From positions 9,350 to 73,349 of the forward strand of contig CAJTWM010000017.1 in the NCBI GenBank assembly GCA_910579805.1: 64,000 nt of DNA. Direction: 5' to 3'. The notes beneath the pieces were generated by a model that saw only the letters and a list, made by a program, of their open reading frames with translations, searched no databases and was not told the DNA's origin. Origin of the DNA: an uncultured Lachnospiraceae bacterium (GTDB taxonomy: Bacteria > Bacillota > Clostridia > Lachnospirales > Lachnospiraceae). How positions within the stretch are numbered: position 1 is the first letter of the stretch; every line of letters begins with the position of its first letter. Made by a program: the position numbers and the translations under genes. Below, in pieces: positions 26,746 through 34,378 of this stretch.

Positions 26746-27683
26746 TTTAAAAACTCCTTATTATAAACGGTCTGTTTCACTTGTCTGTTCCCCGCTTTTT
26801 CCAATACGATATAACGCTCAAAGATCCTTTCTTCAAGCAGGTTCCTTCCAATCGCGCTGTTTTTCAGATCCTCCATGCCGCTTCCATGAATGGTGGCAAG
26901 TATATGCACGCCGCAACGCGTCACCTGCCTGATCGCCTCTTCATCCTGCCTGTTTCCGATCTCGTCCACTGCGATCACTTTAGGCGCCATGGAACGCAGC
27001 AGCATCATCATTCCGAGCGCTTTCGGACAGGCGTCCAATACGTCCGTCCGTATCCCCAGATCATTCTGCGCCACTCCCTGAAAACAGCCCGCAAGTTCCG
27101 AGCGTTCATCCACAACTCCCACCGTCATTCCTTCCGCATGGCGGTTTCCGTCTGAAACTTGTCTTACAATATCCCTGAGAAGGGTTGTCTTCCCTACCCC
27201 CGGCATCGAAATAAGAAGAGTATTATATATCCTGTCATTATCATATAAAAAAGGAAGGATGCAGTCTGCCGCTCCTAAAATCTGATGTGAGATCCTGATA
27301 TTTAAAAAACTGATATATTTCATATTCTTTATCTCTCCCTCCGTTCTCATGATAGCCTGTCCGGCTACCCCGATACGGTGGCCTCCCTGAACTGTCAAAA
27401 AACCCTGACGTATTTCATCTTCATATGCATAGACAGAATAATTGCAAATATGATTCAAAATCGTATCCAGCCCTTTTTGTCCGATTTTTTCCGCCGCGCT
27501 CTCTTCTTTTGTAAACGCACCGGTTTTTGTTAAAAAATATTCCGTTCCGTTTAAAACGACAATAACCGGCTTTTCCGCCCTTAAACGGATCTCGTTTAAA
27601 TGGTCGGCCCTAAGGACGGCTTCTTTAAAAAATTCCCTGTATGTATCAGGAAATAATTGGATAATACTTGTTTCTTTTCCCAT
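26730..27683 (-). CDS. spoIIIAA: stage III sporulation protein AA (ATPase)
   Basis: AAA-type ATPase related to secretion ATPases, thought to energise the SpoIIIA-SpoIIQ channel. 317 residues with Walker A SMPGVGKTTLLRD (about 165-177), VVDERSELAG, and the Walker B-like VIAVDEIGNRQDEEAI. I use ATG 27683 (MGKETSI), preceded by AGGGGGATAGAT, not ATG 27710, which lacks a ribosome binding site. First gene of the operon, behind a sigma-E-type promoter. Confidence 0.95.
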   Translation of the reverse strand: MGKETSIIQLFPDTYREFFKEAVLRADHLNEIRLRAEKPVIVVLNGTEYFLTKTGAFTKEESAAEKIGQKGLDTILNHICNYSVYAYEDEIRQGFLTVQGGHRIGVAGQAIMRTEGEIKNMKYISFLNIRISHQILGAADCILPFLYDNDRIYNTLLISMPGVGKTTLLRDIVRQVSDGNRHAEGMTVGVVDERSELAGCFQGVAQNDLGIRTDVLDACPKALGMMMLLRSMAPKVIAVDEIGNRQDEEAIRQVTRCGVHILATIHGSGMEDLKNSAIGRNLLEERIFERYIVLEKAGNRQVKQTVYNKEFLKCFVC

Positions 27684-27753
27684 ATCTATCCCCCTGCGCA
27701 CCGCAAGCATTTTACGCTGCCGCTAAAGAGACAACATCAATTGTCCTTACCCT

Positions 27754-27781
27754 AATATATGAGGCTTTGTCCAATTTATGC
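27754..27781 (-). promoter_or_regulatory. sigma-E-type promoter of the spoIIIA operon
   Basis: Minus strand GCATAAA (27775-27781), 13-base spacer, CATATATT (27754-27761). This fits the known sigma-E pattern (KMATATT, 13-15 bases, CATAYANT), as expected for a mother-cell operon. Transcription would start near 27747, giving a leader of about 60 bases. Confidence 0.72.
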
Positions 27782-27850
27782 TTATATATTTTTAAGATTT
27801 TATTTTCCGTGATTGTACAAAAAGAAATACAAAATTTTGTGGAAAAACAG

Positions 27851-27879
27851 TAGACATAACAGAAAAAGAGTGCTATTAT
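27851..27879 (+). promoter_or_regulatory. sigma-A promoter candidate of grcA
   Basis: TAGACA (27851-27856), 17-base spacer, TATTAT (27874-27879). A TATAAT overlaps at 27877-27882 but would need a 20-base spacer. A perfect palindrome ACAAAATTTTGT (27829-27840) lies just upstream and AGTAA-tcg-TTACT (27891-27903) just downstream; both are candidate operators. Confidence 0.55.
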
Positions 27880-27929
27880 AATTTCATAAACAGTAATCGT
27901 TACTATTATTGATATAGGAGGTATCTATT

Positions 27930-28172
27930 ATGACACAGAATACGCAACAGGTTGATAACTTAGTTTCTTTATTGGACGGATATGCTGAAAAAGGCGGACA
28001 TCACATTAATGTCAATGTTTTAAACCGCGATATGTTATTAGACGCGCAGAAGAATCCGGAAAACTATCCCCAGCTTACGATCCGCGTTTCCGGTTATGCC
28101 GTAAACTTTATCAAATTAACGCCTGAACAGCAAAACGACGTTATTTCCCGTACTTTCCACGAAGCTATGTAA
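27930..28172 (+). CDS. grcA: autonomous glycyl radical cofactor (GrcA/YfiD type)
   Basis: An 80-residue stand-alone copy of the C-terminal glycyl radical domain of pyruvate formate-lyase. It carries GGHHINVNVLNRDMLLDA, then the radical loop RVSGYAV with Gly55, and ends QQNDVISRTFHEAM, nearly identical in pattern to E. coli PFL and YfiD. In E. coli such proteins replace the oxygen-cleaved radical domain of PFL; the same rescue role is inferred here. AGGAGGT lies seven bases before ATG. It stands alone, divergent from spoIIIAA, with its own promoter and terminator. Confidence 0.88.
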   Translation: MTQNTQQVDNLVSLLDGYAEKGGHHINVNVLNRDMLLDAQKNPENYPQLTIRVSGYAVNFIKLTPEQQNDVISRTFHEAM

Positions 28173-28200
28173 TGATCGCCGGATTGTTTTGAAACGGACT

Positions 28201-28238
28201 AAAACAGGGAATCCTTTTCATCGGACTCCCTGTTTTTA
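28201..28238 (+). terminator. terminator of grcA, probably bidirectional
   Basis: AAAACAGGGAATCC-loop-GGACTCCCTGTTTTT. It serves grcA on the plus strand and may also end the convergent lipoprotein gene. Confidence 0.85.
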
Positions 28239-28269
28239 TGTACAATATGCCGTTGGATCTCTTAACGGA

Positions 28270-29484
28270 TCAGGGCTTGCATCTCTTACACGCCGCATAT
28301 CCCTGCCCGATCACTTCTTCCCTCGTCCATGTGACGGGAAGTTTATTTTTTTCGCTCATTTCCCCTACGCTGCTGCAATCCGGATAATGGAATTTTTTGG
28401 TATTCGTATTACAAATATAGGTGATCTCTGTTGGCGGATCTTCAGGCACTTTCACAGGCGTTTCTCCTGTCTGCCAGCTTTCTGATGGGCTGCAGTTCCA
28501 CTTCAGGCTTTCGCCGTCGCTGGTTACGGTAATACTGCCCTGTTCATCTGTCCGAAACACCTGTATCCCTCTCGCCCTGAACTCATTCAGCGGCTCCGCA
28601 TGAGGATGTCCATAGGAGTTTCCTTCTCCGCAGCTAATCACCGCATAAGCAGGGGAAACAGCCTCTAAAAGTTCTTGGCAGGATGAGGTGTTGCTGCCGT
28701 GATGACCTGCCTTATAGACATCCGCCGCCAAGGGGATCTCCCCGCGGACCAGATCCAGTTCTTCCTCCTCCATAGCGTCGCCTGTGAAAAGGAAACGGTT
28801 TTCTCCATGTTTTAAAAGAATCGAGATAGAATTATCATTGCTTTCTTCCCCCAGCTCCACCGGACCTATGATCGTAAACTCCGCATCTCCCAAAGAAAAA
28901 CTTTCCCCGACGATCGGAAATGTCTTGTGATAACCTTTTTCTTTCAGGGTATCTGTCACTTCTTCATATGATTTCGTATCCCTTTCTTCCTCTGTCATAA
29001 AAATCGTCTCACAGGCAAACTTATAAAGGATCACATCCATACCGCCGATATGATCGGCATCGGGATGGGTGCCTATCACATATTTTAAAGTTTCAATATT
29101 CCGTTTTTGAAGATAATTCTGTATTTTCGTACCCTGATCGTTGTCTCCTGCATCAATCAGCATCGCCTCTTCCCCACAGGTGATAAGCGTGCAGTCCCCC
29201 TGACCTACATCGATAAAATGTACGGTCAGTTCGCTGACCTGATGTTCTCCCTCTTCATTCTGTGAGCCGTCCTGTGTCTGCCCTAAATCTGCTCTTTCCG
29301 ACCCGCTGTTTTCCTCTTGTGAACTTTGCGGCAGTCCGCCTCCTGACCCGGCATTTTCCTGCGGTACTCCGGTTCCGGCCTGCTGCGGCGAACACGCTGT
29401 AAGCAGGATTCCTAAAATAAGCAGGAGTAAGAAGCGCCGCTGCCTTCTTCTTCCCTCTGCTTTCCTCTCCGTTTTCGTTCTCAT
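28270..29484 (-). CDS. metallo-beta-lactamase-fold lipoprotein, ComEC-like, with Ada-like Cys tail
   Basis: 404 residues. The N-terminus is a lipoprotein signal with lipobox LLTAC (Cys31), followed by a low-complexity Gly/Ser/Glu linker (about 35-85). A metallo-beta-lactamase domain like the hydrolase part of ComEC spans about 88-330: FIDVGQGDCTLI, metal motif THPDADHIGG, FLFTGDA and KAGHHGSNTS. The last 50 residues form a Cys-rich module (YICNTNTKKFHYPDCSSV ... GYAACKRCKP) with four ordered Cys, as in Ada-type zinc-binding domains attached to exported nucleases. Function inferred: extracellular hydrolase, possibly on nucleic acid. Start ATG 29484 has GAGG five bases upstream; the longer frame to 29589 is rejected because it lacks a ribosome binding site and would bury the signal peptide. 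Confidence 0.87.
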   Translation of the reverse strand: MRTKTERKAEGRRRQRRFLLLLILGILLTACSPQQAGTGVPQENAGSGGGLPQSSQEENSGSERADLGQTQDGSQNEEGEHQVSELTVHFIDVGQGDCTLITCGEEAMLIDAGDNDQGTKIQNYLQKRNIETLKYVIGTHPDADHIGGMDVILYKFACETIFMTEEERDTKSYEEVTDTLKEKGYHKTFPIVGESFSLGDAEFTIIGPVELGEESNDNSISILLKHGENRFLFTGDAMEEEELDLVRGEIPLAADVYKAGHHGSNTSSCQELLEAVSPAYAVISCGEGNSYGHPHAEPLNEFRARGIQVFRTDEQGSITVTSDGESLKWNCSPSESWQTGETPVKVPEDPPTEITYICNTNTKKFHYPDCSSVGEMSEKNKLPVTWTREEVIGQGYAACKRCKP

Positions 29485-29609
29485 ATCATCCTCATTTCCG
29501 CCCGATAAGCGGGTACGGTTCTCTACACTTCCCGCCAAGCCGTTCTGCGGCACAAACAATGAACGGGAAAAATACCCGCCTTTGGGCATCTATTCTCTCA
29601 CTGCAGATT

Positions 29610-29638
29610 ATAATACAAATTTTGTATGTTTTCCACAA
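29610..29638 (-). promoter_or_regulatory. promoter candidate of the MBL lipoprotein gene
   Basis: Minus strand TTGTGG (29633-29638), 17 bases, TATTAT (29610-29615). The spacer holds the palindrome ATACAAA-a-TTTGTAT. The leader before ATG 29484 would be about 120 bases. Confidence 0.5.
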
Positions 29639-29653
29639 AATAAAAGGATAACG

Positions 29654-29684
29654 AAAAAACGATGCAGCCGCTACCGCATCGTTT
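29654..29684 (-). terminator. terminator of rpsO-pnp
   Basis: AAACGATGC-loop-GCATCGTTTTTT on the minus strand, about 80 bases after the pnp stop. Confidence 0.85.
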
Positions 29685-29692
29685 CCATCAAA

Positions 29693-29764
29693 CTATTTTG
29701 TTTTTAACTCCCATCCGCCTGCTTCAGTAAGCATATAATCGGGATCGGAACATTTTAATTTCAC
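29693..29764 (-). CDS. possible 23-residue micro-ORF after pnp
   Basis: A GTG-initiated frame (MKLKCSDPDYMLTEAGGWEL...) begins four bases after the pnp stop and ends just before the terminator, so the whole space between pnp and its terminator is open in this frame. The composition is protein-like, but there is no ribosome binding site and no family I recognise. Translation would need coupling to pnp. Very uncertain. Confidence 0.22.
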   Translation of the reverse strand: MKLKCSDPDYMLTEAGGWELKTK

Positions 29765-29766
29765 GC

Positions 29767-31857
29767 TTACTGCTGCGCAACATCCTTCATGGAGAAACTG
29801 ATTCTGCCCATTTTATCTTTTCCTAAGCATACGACCGTAACTTTATCCCCTAAAGTAAGAACATCTTCTACCCGGTTAATCCTCTCTTTTGAGATTTTTG
29901 AAATATGGACCATGCCCTCTTTCCCCGGTGCAAACTCGATAAACGCGCCGAATTCTTTGATGCTGACAACTTTTCCTGTAAATACTTGTCCTTCTTCAAA
30001 ATCTGTCGTAATGATCTTGATCATTTCTACGGCCGCATCCATCATCGCTTTATCCGTACCGCATACGGATACTGCCCCTTCATCGGAGATGTCGATCTTA
30101 ACTCCGGTTCTTTCAATGATCGTATTGATCGTTTTTCCTCTCTGTCCTACAACGTCGCCGATTTTTTCCGGATTGATCTGAATCTGGATGATCTTTGGCG
30201 CATATTCACCCACAGTCGGTCTGGGTGCGGAGATCGCCGGTTTCATACAGTTGTCCATAATGAACAGTCTGGCTTCTAAACATCTTGCAATAGCGCCTTC
30301 CACAATCGGCCTTGTCAGGCCATGGATCTTAATATCCATCTGAATCGCCGTGATGCCCTCCGTCGTACCTGTTACCTTAAAGTCCATGTCTCCGAAGAAA
30401 TCTTCCAATCCCTGAATATCCGTTAACAGAACATAATCGTCATCCGTATCCCCGGTTACCAGACCGCAGGAAATACCCGCCACCATCTTTTTGATCGGTA
30501 CGCCTGCCGCCATCAAAGACATACAGGATGCGCAGGTAGACGCCATGGACGTAGAACCGTTGGATTCAAATGTTTCCGATACGGTACGGATCGCATAAGG
30601 GAACTCCTCTTCCGAAGGAAGTACCGGAATCAATGCTCTTTCCGCCAAAGCGCCATGGCCGATCTCACGGCGTCCCGGCCCTCTGGACGGCTTCGTCTCG
30701 CCTACCGAATAGGACGGGAAATTATAATGATGCATATATCTCTTGTTTACTTCATTTTCGTCAAGGCCGTCGATCCTCTGTACTTCGGACAAGGGCGCTA
30801 ACGTACATACATTACAGATCTGGGTCTGTCCCCTTGTAAACATAGCGGAACCGTGTACTCTCGGAATCAGGTCGACTTCTGCCGCAAGCGGACGGATCTG
30901 TGTGATCTCACGCCCGTCGGGACGTTTATGATCTTTTAAGATCATCTTACGGACCGTTTTCTTCTGATACTGATAAACCGCTTCTCCAAGTACGGCAAGC
31001 CACTCTTCCTTTTCGGCGAATGCCTCTTCAAATTTCTCCGTGATCTTCCTGATATTTTCTTCTCTTGTCTGTTTATCGTCTGTAAATACCGCCGTCTCCA
31101 TTTCTTCAGGGGACACCAGCTTTTTCATTTCTTCAAATAATTCTTCCGGAATCGCACAGCTTGTATATTCGTGCTTCGGTTTTCCTACTTCCGCAACGAT
31201 CTGATTGATAAATGCGATGATCGTCTGGTTGATCTCATGAGCCATATAGATCGCTTCAATCATCTTTTTCTCCGGCACTTCATTTGCGCCTGCCTCGATC
31301 ATGATCACCTTTTCACTGGTGGACGCGACCGTCAGGTTCAGATCTCCGTTTTTCCACTGCTCCTGAGACGGATTTACCACAAATTCCCCGTCTACCAATC
31401 CTACCTGTGTCATCGCGCAGGGACCGTCAAACGGAATATCGGAAATGCAGGTAGCGATTGCTGCGCCAAGCATTGCGACAAGCTCCGGACGGCATGCCGG
31501 ATCTACGGACATAACCATATTGTTCAGCGCTACGTCGTTTCTGTAATCTTTCGGAAACAGGGGGCGCATGGGCCTGTCGATTACACGGCTCGTCAAAATA
31601 GCGTTTTCGGAAGCTTTTCCTTCTCTTTTATTGAATCCTCCCGGAATCTTCCCTACCGCATATAATTTTTCTTCATATTCTACGCTGAGCGGGAAAAAAT
31701 CGATTCCTTCCCTCGGTTTTTCAGACGCCGTTGCGGTACAAAGCACAGTCGTTTCTCCATACTGCATAAAGGCGCAGCCGTTAGCCTGTTTGCCGACTCT
31801 GTTGATATCTACTTTTAAAGTACGTCCGGCCAAATCCATTGTAAATGTCTGATACAT
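29767..31857 (-). CDS. pnp: polyribonucleotide nucleotidyltransferase (PNPase)
   Basis: Phosphorolytic 3'-5' exoribonuclease of mRNA decay, trimeric, cytoplasmic. 696 residues in order: two RNase PH domains flanking a helical domain, then KH (about 550-610, KIGDVVGQRGKTINTI) and S1 (about 620-690, VFTGKVVSIKEFGAFIEFAPGKEGMVHIS split across the domain). The frame extends to 31932 within the leader hairpin. ATG 31857 (MYQTFTMDLAGR) has GGAG ten bases upstream and the family's usual start. rpsO precedes it with a terminator between, so PNPase expression depends on read-through or a local promoter. Confidence 0.97.
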   Translation of the reverse strand: MYQTFTMDLAGRTLKVDINRVGKQANGCAFMQYGETTVLCTATASEKPREGIDFFPLSVEYEEKLYAVGKIPGGFNKREGKASENAILTSRVIDRPMRPLFPKDYRNDVALNNMVMSVDPACRPELVAMLGAAIATCISDIPFDGPCAMTQVGLVDGEFVVNPSQEQWKNGDLNLTVASTSEKVIMIEAGANEVPEKKMIEAIYMAHEINQTIIAFINQIVAEVGKPKHEYTSCAIPEELFEEMKKLVSPEEMETAVFTDDKQTREENIRKITEKFEEAFAEKEEWLAVLGEAVYQYQKKTVRKMILKDHKRPDGREITQIRPLAAEVDLIPRVHGSAMFTRGQTQICNVCTLAPLSEVQRIDGLDENEVNKRYMHHYNFPSYSVGETKPSRGPGRREIGHGALAERALIPVLPSEEEFPYAIRTVSETFESNGSTSMASTCASCMSLMAAGVPIKKMVAGISCGLVTGDTDDDYVLLTDIQGLEDFFGDMDFKVTGTTEGITAIQMDIKIHGLTRPIVEGAIARCLEARLFIMDNCMKPAISAPRPTVGEYAPKIIQIQINPEKIGDVVGQRGKTINTIIERTGVKIDISDEGAVSVCGTDKAMMDAAVEMIKIITTDFEEGQVFTGKVVSIKEFGAFIEFAPGKEGMVHISKISKERINRVEDVLTLGDKVTVVCLGKDKMGRISFSMKDVAQQ

Positions 31858-31891
31858 AAATTTTCTTCTCCTTTGCTGAATTTTAGTCAGA

Positions 31892-31967
31892 CAGAAGATG
31901 CCGAAACTACTGACAAAAATATCTCCATGCAAATATCCCTGTCAGTGGTCTCGGATGCTCTCTTCTG
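31892..31967 (-). promoter_or_regulatory. large pnp leader hairpin
   Basis: An imperfect long stem with outer arms CAGAAGA/TCTTCTG and inner arms CTGACA/TGTCAG closes around a 20-base loop, 35 bases upstream of the pnp start. In E. coli a comparable leader stem is cut by RNase III and lets PNPase control its own mRNA. Equivalent control here is an inference from position and shape. Confidence 0.5.
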
Positions 31968-31989
31968 CCCTTTCCTTGTAGTTTTATAG

Positions 31990-32028
31990 AAAAAAGGCGG
32001 TGAGTCCAACTCTAACGCCGCCTTTTTT
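31990..32028 (-). terminator. terminator after rpsO
   Basis: AAAAAAGGCGG-loop-CCGCCTTTTTT just after the rpsO stop on the minus strand; probably a partial terminator regulating the S15:PNPase ratio. Confidence 0.88.
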
Positions 32029-32038
32029 ATCAAAATGA

Positions 32039-32305
32039 TTACTTTCTGATTCCAAGCTTTCCAATCAAAGTACGGTATCTTTCAATATCGGTTTTCTTTA
32101 AATAGTCGAGTAAACCTCTTCTCTGACCAACCATTTTCAGCAAACCTCTCCTTGAGTGATGATCCTTCGGATTATCCTTTAAATGATCCGTAAGCTCCTG
32201 AATCCTTGCCGTTAATACCGCGATCTGTACCTCCGGTGAACCGGTATCCCCTTCCGTTCTCGCATACTCTTGAATAATGGCAGTTTTCTTTTCCTTTGAA
32301 ATCAT
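32039..32305 (-). CDS. rpsO: 30S ribosomal protein S15
   Basis: 88 residues, binds 16S rRNA early in 30S assembly. Conserved GSPEVQIAVLTARIQELTDHL and KDHHSRRGLLKMVGQRRGLLDYL are intact. A GGAGGA ribosome binding site precedes ATG. The 100-base leader could support S15 autoregulation, but I cannot identify a known fold. Confidence 0.98.
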   Translation of the reverse strand: MISKEKKTAIIQEYARTEGDTGSPEVQIAVLTARIQELTDHLKDNPKDHHSRRGLLKMVGQRRGLLDYLKKTDIERYRTLIGKLGIRK

Positions 32306-32397
32306 GATTACTTTCCTCCTTCTTTTTCAAACACCGGATACTAAGATAAGGTCGGAGTTTCCTTCCTCTGAGCATCGGCTGAATTTCATACTGGTAT

Positions 32398-32427
32398 AGT
32401 ATAACACATTGTCCTCTAAATTGTAAA
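32398..32427 (-). promoter_or_regulatory. sigma-A promoter of rpsO
   Basis: Minus strand TTTACA (32422-32427), 18-base spacer, TATACT (32398-32403). Confidence 0.72.
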
Positions 32428-32493
32428 TGATAAATTTCCCGATATTTATTATTTTCCATCCTTTGATTTATGTTCGATTTATCATAAATATAC

Positions 32494-32522
32494 TTGTCCA
32501 TATCAAAATCCTCCAGTATAAT
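32494..32522 (+). promoter_or_regulatory. sigma-A promoter of the ABC exporter operon
   Basis: TTGTCC (32494-32499), 17-base spacer, TATAAT (32517-32522). The start point near 32529 lies after the ATG at 32525, which rules out that upstream start for the first gene. Confidence 0.78.
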
Positions 32523-32641
32523 ATATGGGCAGTGAAAAACGCGGCATAATAAAAATTTATTTATTGTATGCCTGCATGGGCATTTATAAAAATACTCCCC
32601 TTAAGGCAGCGGCGGATTTAGAAAGGAGCTTATCTGTAACA

Positions 32642-34378
32642 ATGAAAAAATTACTGCGTTATTTAAAAAATTACAAAAAAGAAAGCGTCATTGCCCCCCT
32701 CTTTAAAATGTTAGAGGCAAGCTTTGAACTCTTCGTTCCTCTGGTGATCGCCAATATCATCGACATAGGTATTATAAATGAGGACATGGGATATATCGGG
32801 AAAATGGGATGTATCCTGATCCTGCTTGGAATCGTCGGGCTTGCCTGTTCGTTAACGGCACAATATTTCGCTGCCAAAGCGGCGGTCGGCTTCGGCTCCG
32901 CGCTCAGAAAAGAACTGTTTTCACATATCAACTCTCTTTCCTACGAAGAGATCGATAAAACGGGGACTTCCACCCTCGTGACAAGGATGACCAGCGATAT
33001 CAATCAGATCCAGTCCGGCGTCAATCTTGTCCTCAGGCTCTTCCTCCGTTCTCCCTTCATTGTGGCAGGCGCCATGATCATGGCTTTTACGATCGACGTA
33101 AAGGCCGCCCTTGTTTTTGTGGTCGCCATCCCGCTTTTGGCTCTCGTTGTTTTCGGTATTATGGCCGCAAGCATTCCTTTGTATAAGAAAGTACAAAGAC
33201 AGCTTGATAAAGTTCTCCTTATCACCAGAGAAAACTTAAACGGCGTCCGGGTGATCCGTTCCGTATGCAGACAAAAGCATGAGATCGAGACTTTTGAAGA
33301 TACCAATGCCTCCCTGATGAAACTGCAGGTCTTTGTAGGAAAAATATCGGCCTTTTTAAACCCGGTTACTTATATCATTGTAAACGCGGCCCTGATCGCA
33401 ATCATTTGGATCGGCGGACTACAGGTAGACGAAGGCATCATTACGCAGGGAGCGGTGATCGCCCTTGTCAATTATATGTCCCAGATCCTTGTAGAACTGA
33501 TCAAACTTGCTAACCTGATCATCAACATTACCAAATCGCTTGCCTGCGCCAACCGCTTAAACGAAATATTCGATTTAAGCCCCAGCATTACTTCATCGGC
33601 TTCGGCAGTCCCAGAAACCAAAAATCAGGAAGATGCCATTGTATTCAAACACATTTCTTTCGCTTACGGAGGCTCGAAAGAATATTCTCTCGAAGATATT
33701 GATTTCTCCGTAAAAAAGGGAGAAACTCTCGGTATCATCGGCGGTACGGGTTCGGGAAAATCCACTTTGGCCAATCTGCTGCCCCGGTTTTATGACGTGG
33801 AAAAAGGCGAAGTTATGATCAACGGCGTCAATGTAAAGGATTTTCCTATCCATGCGCTGCGTTCCAAATTCGGCATCGTCCCTCAGCGGGCCGTTCTTTT
33901 CAAAGGTTCCATACGGGAAAATATCCGTTTCGGCAAGGAAGACGCATCGGAAGAAGAAATCATACAAGCGCTGAAAACGGCGCAGGCTTATGATTTTGTA
34001 AAAAACAAAAAAGAAGGACTGGACGCTTTTGTGGAGCAGGGAGGCACCAACCTTTCCGGCGGTCAAAAACAGCGTCTCACTATCGCGAGGGCTTTGGTCG
34101 GCAGTCCGGAATTTCTGATTTTGGACGACAGCGCCTCCGCTTTGGATTTTGCAACGGACGCCGCGCTTAGAAAAGCGCTGCATGAAAACACCAGAAACTG
34201 CACGGTCCTTATCGTCTCCCAACGTGCTACTACGATCAAAGATGCGGATAAGATTCTTGTGCTGGACGACGGCAAAGCGGCTGGCTTCGGCACGCACAAA
34301 GAATTGCTGGAACAATGCGACGTGTATCGTGAGATCTGTCTGTCCCAGTTATCGAAAGAGGAGGTAATAGGCGCATGA
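32642..34378 (+). CDS. ABC exporter half-transporter, degenerate-site subunit
   Basis: 578-residue type IV ABC exporter half: six membrane helices (about 15-310) then a nucleotide-binding domain with Walker A GGTGSGKST, signature LSGGQKQRL and Walker B LILDDSASALD. The catalytic Glu after Walker B is replaced by Asp, typical of the non-consensus subunit of heterodimeric multidrug exporters such as BmrC or TM287. Start ATG 32642 (MKKLLRYLKN) follows GGAG at 13 bases; upstream ATGs precede or abut the promoter start. It overlaps the next gene by ATGA. Substrate unknown; drugs or lipids are usual for the family. Confidence 0.92.
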   Translation: MKKLLRYLKNYKKESVIAPLFKMLEASFELFVPLVIANIIDIGIINEDMGYIGKMGCILILLGIVGLACSLTAQYFAAKAAVGFGSALRKELFSHINSLSYEEIDKTGTSTLVTRMTSDINQIQSGVNLVLRLFLRSPFIVAGAMIMAFTIDVKAALVFVVAIPLLALVVFGIMAASIPLYKKVQRQLDKVLLITRENLNGVRVIRSVCRQKHEIETFEDTNASLMKLQVFVGKISAFLNPVTYIIVNAALIAIIWIGGLQVDEGIITQGAVIALVNYMSQILVELIKLANLIINITKSLACANRLNEIFDLSPSITSSASAVPETKNQEDAIVFKHISFAYGGSKEYSLEDIDFSVKKGETLGIIGGTGSGKSTLANLLPRFYDVEKGEVMINGVNVKDFPIHALRSKFGIVPQRAVLFKGSIRENIRFGKEDASEEEIIQALKTAQAYDFVKNKKEGLDAFVEQGGTNLSGGQKQRLTIARALVGSPEFLILDDSASALDFATDAALRKALHENTRNCTVLIVSQRATTIKDADKILVLDDGKAAGFGTHKELLEQCDVYREICLSQLSKEEVIGA

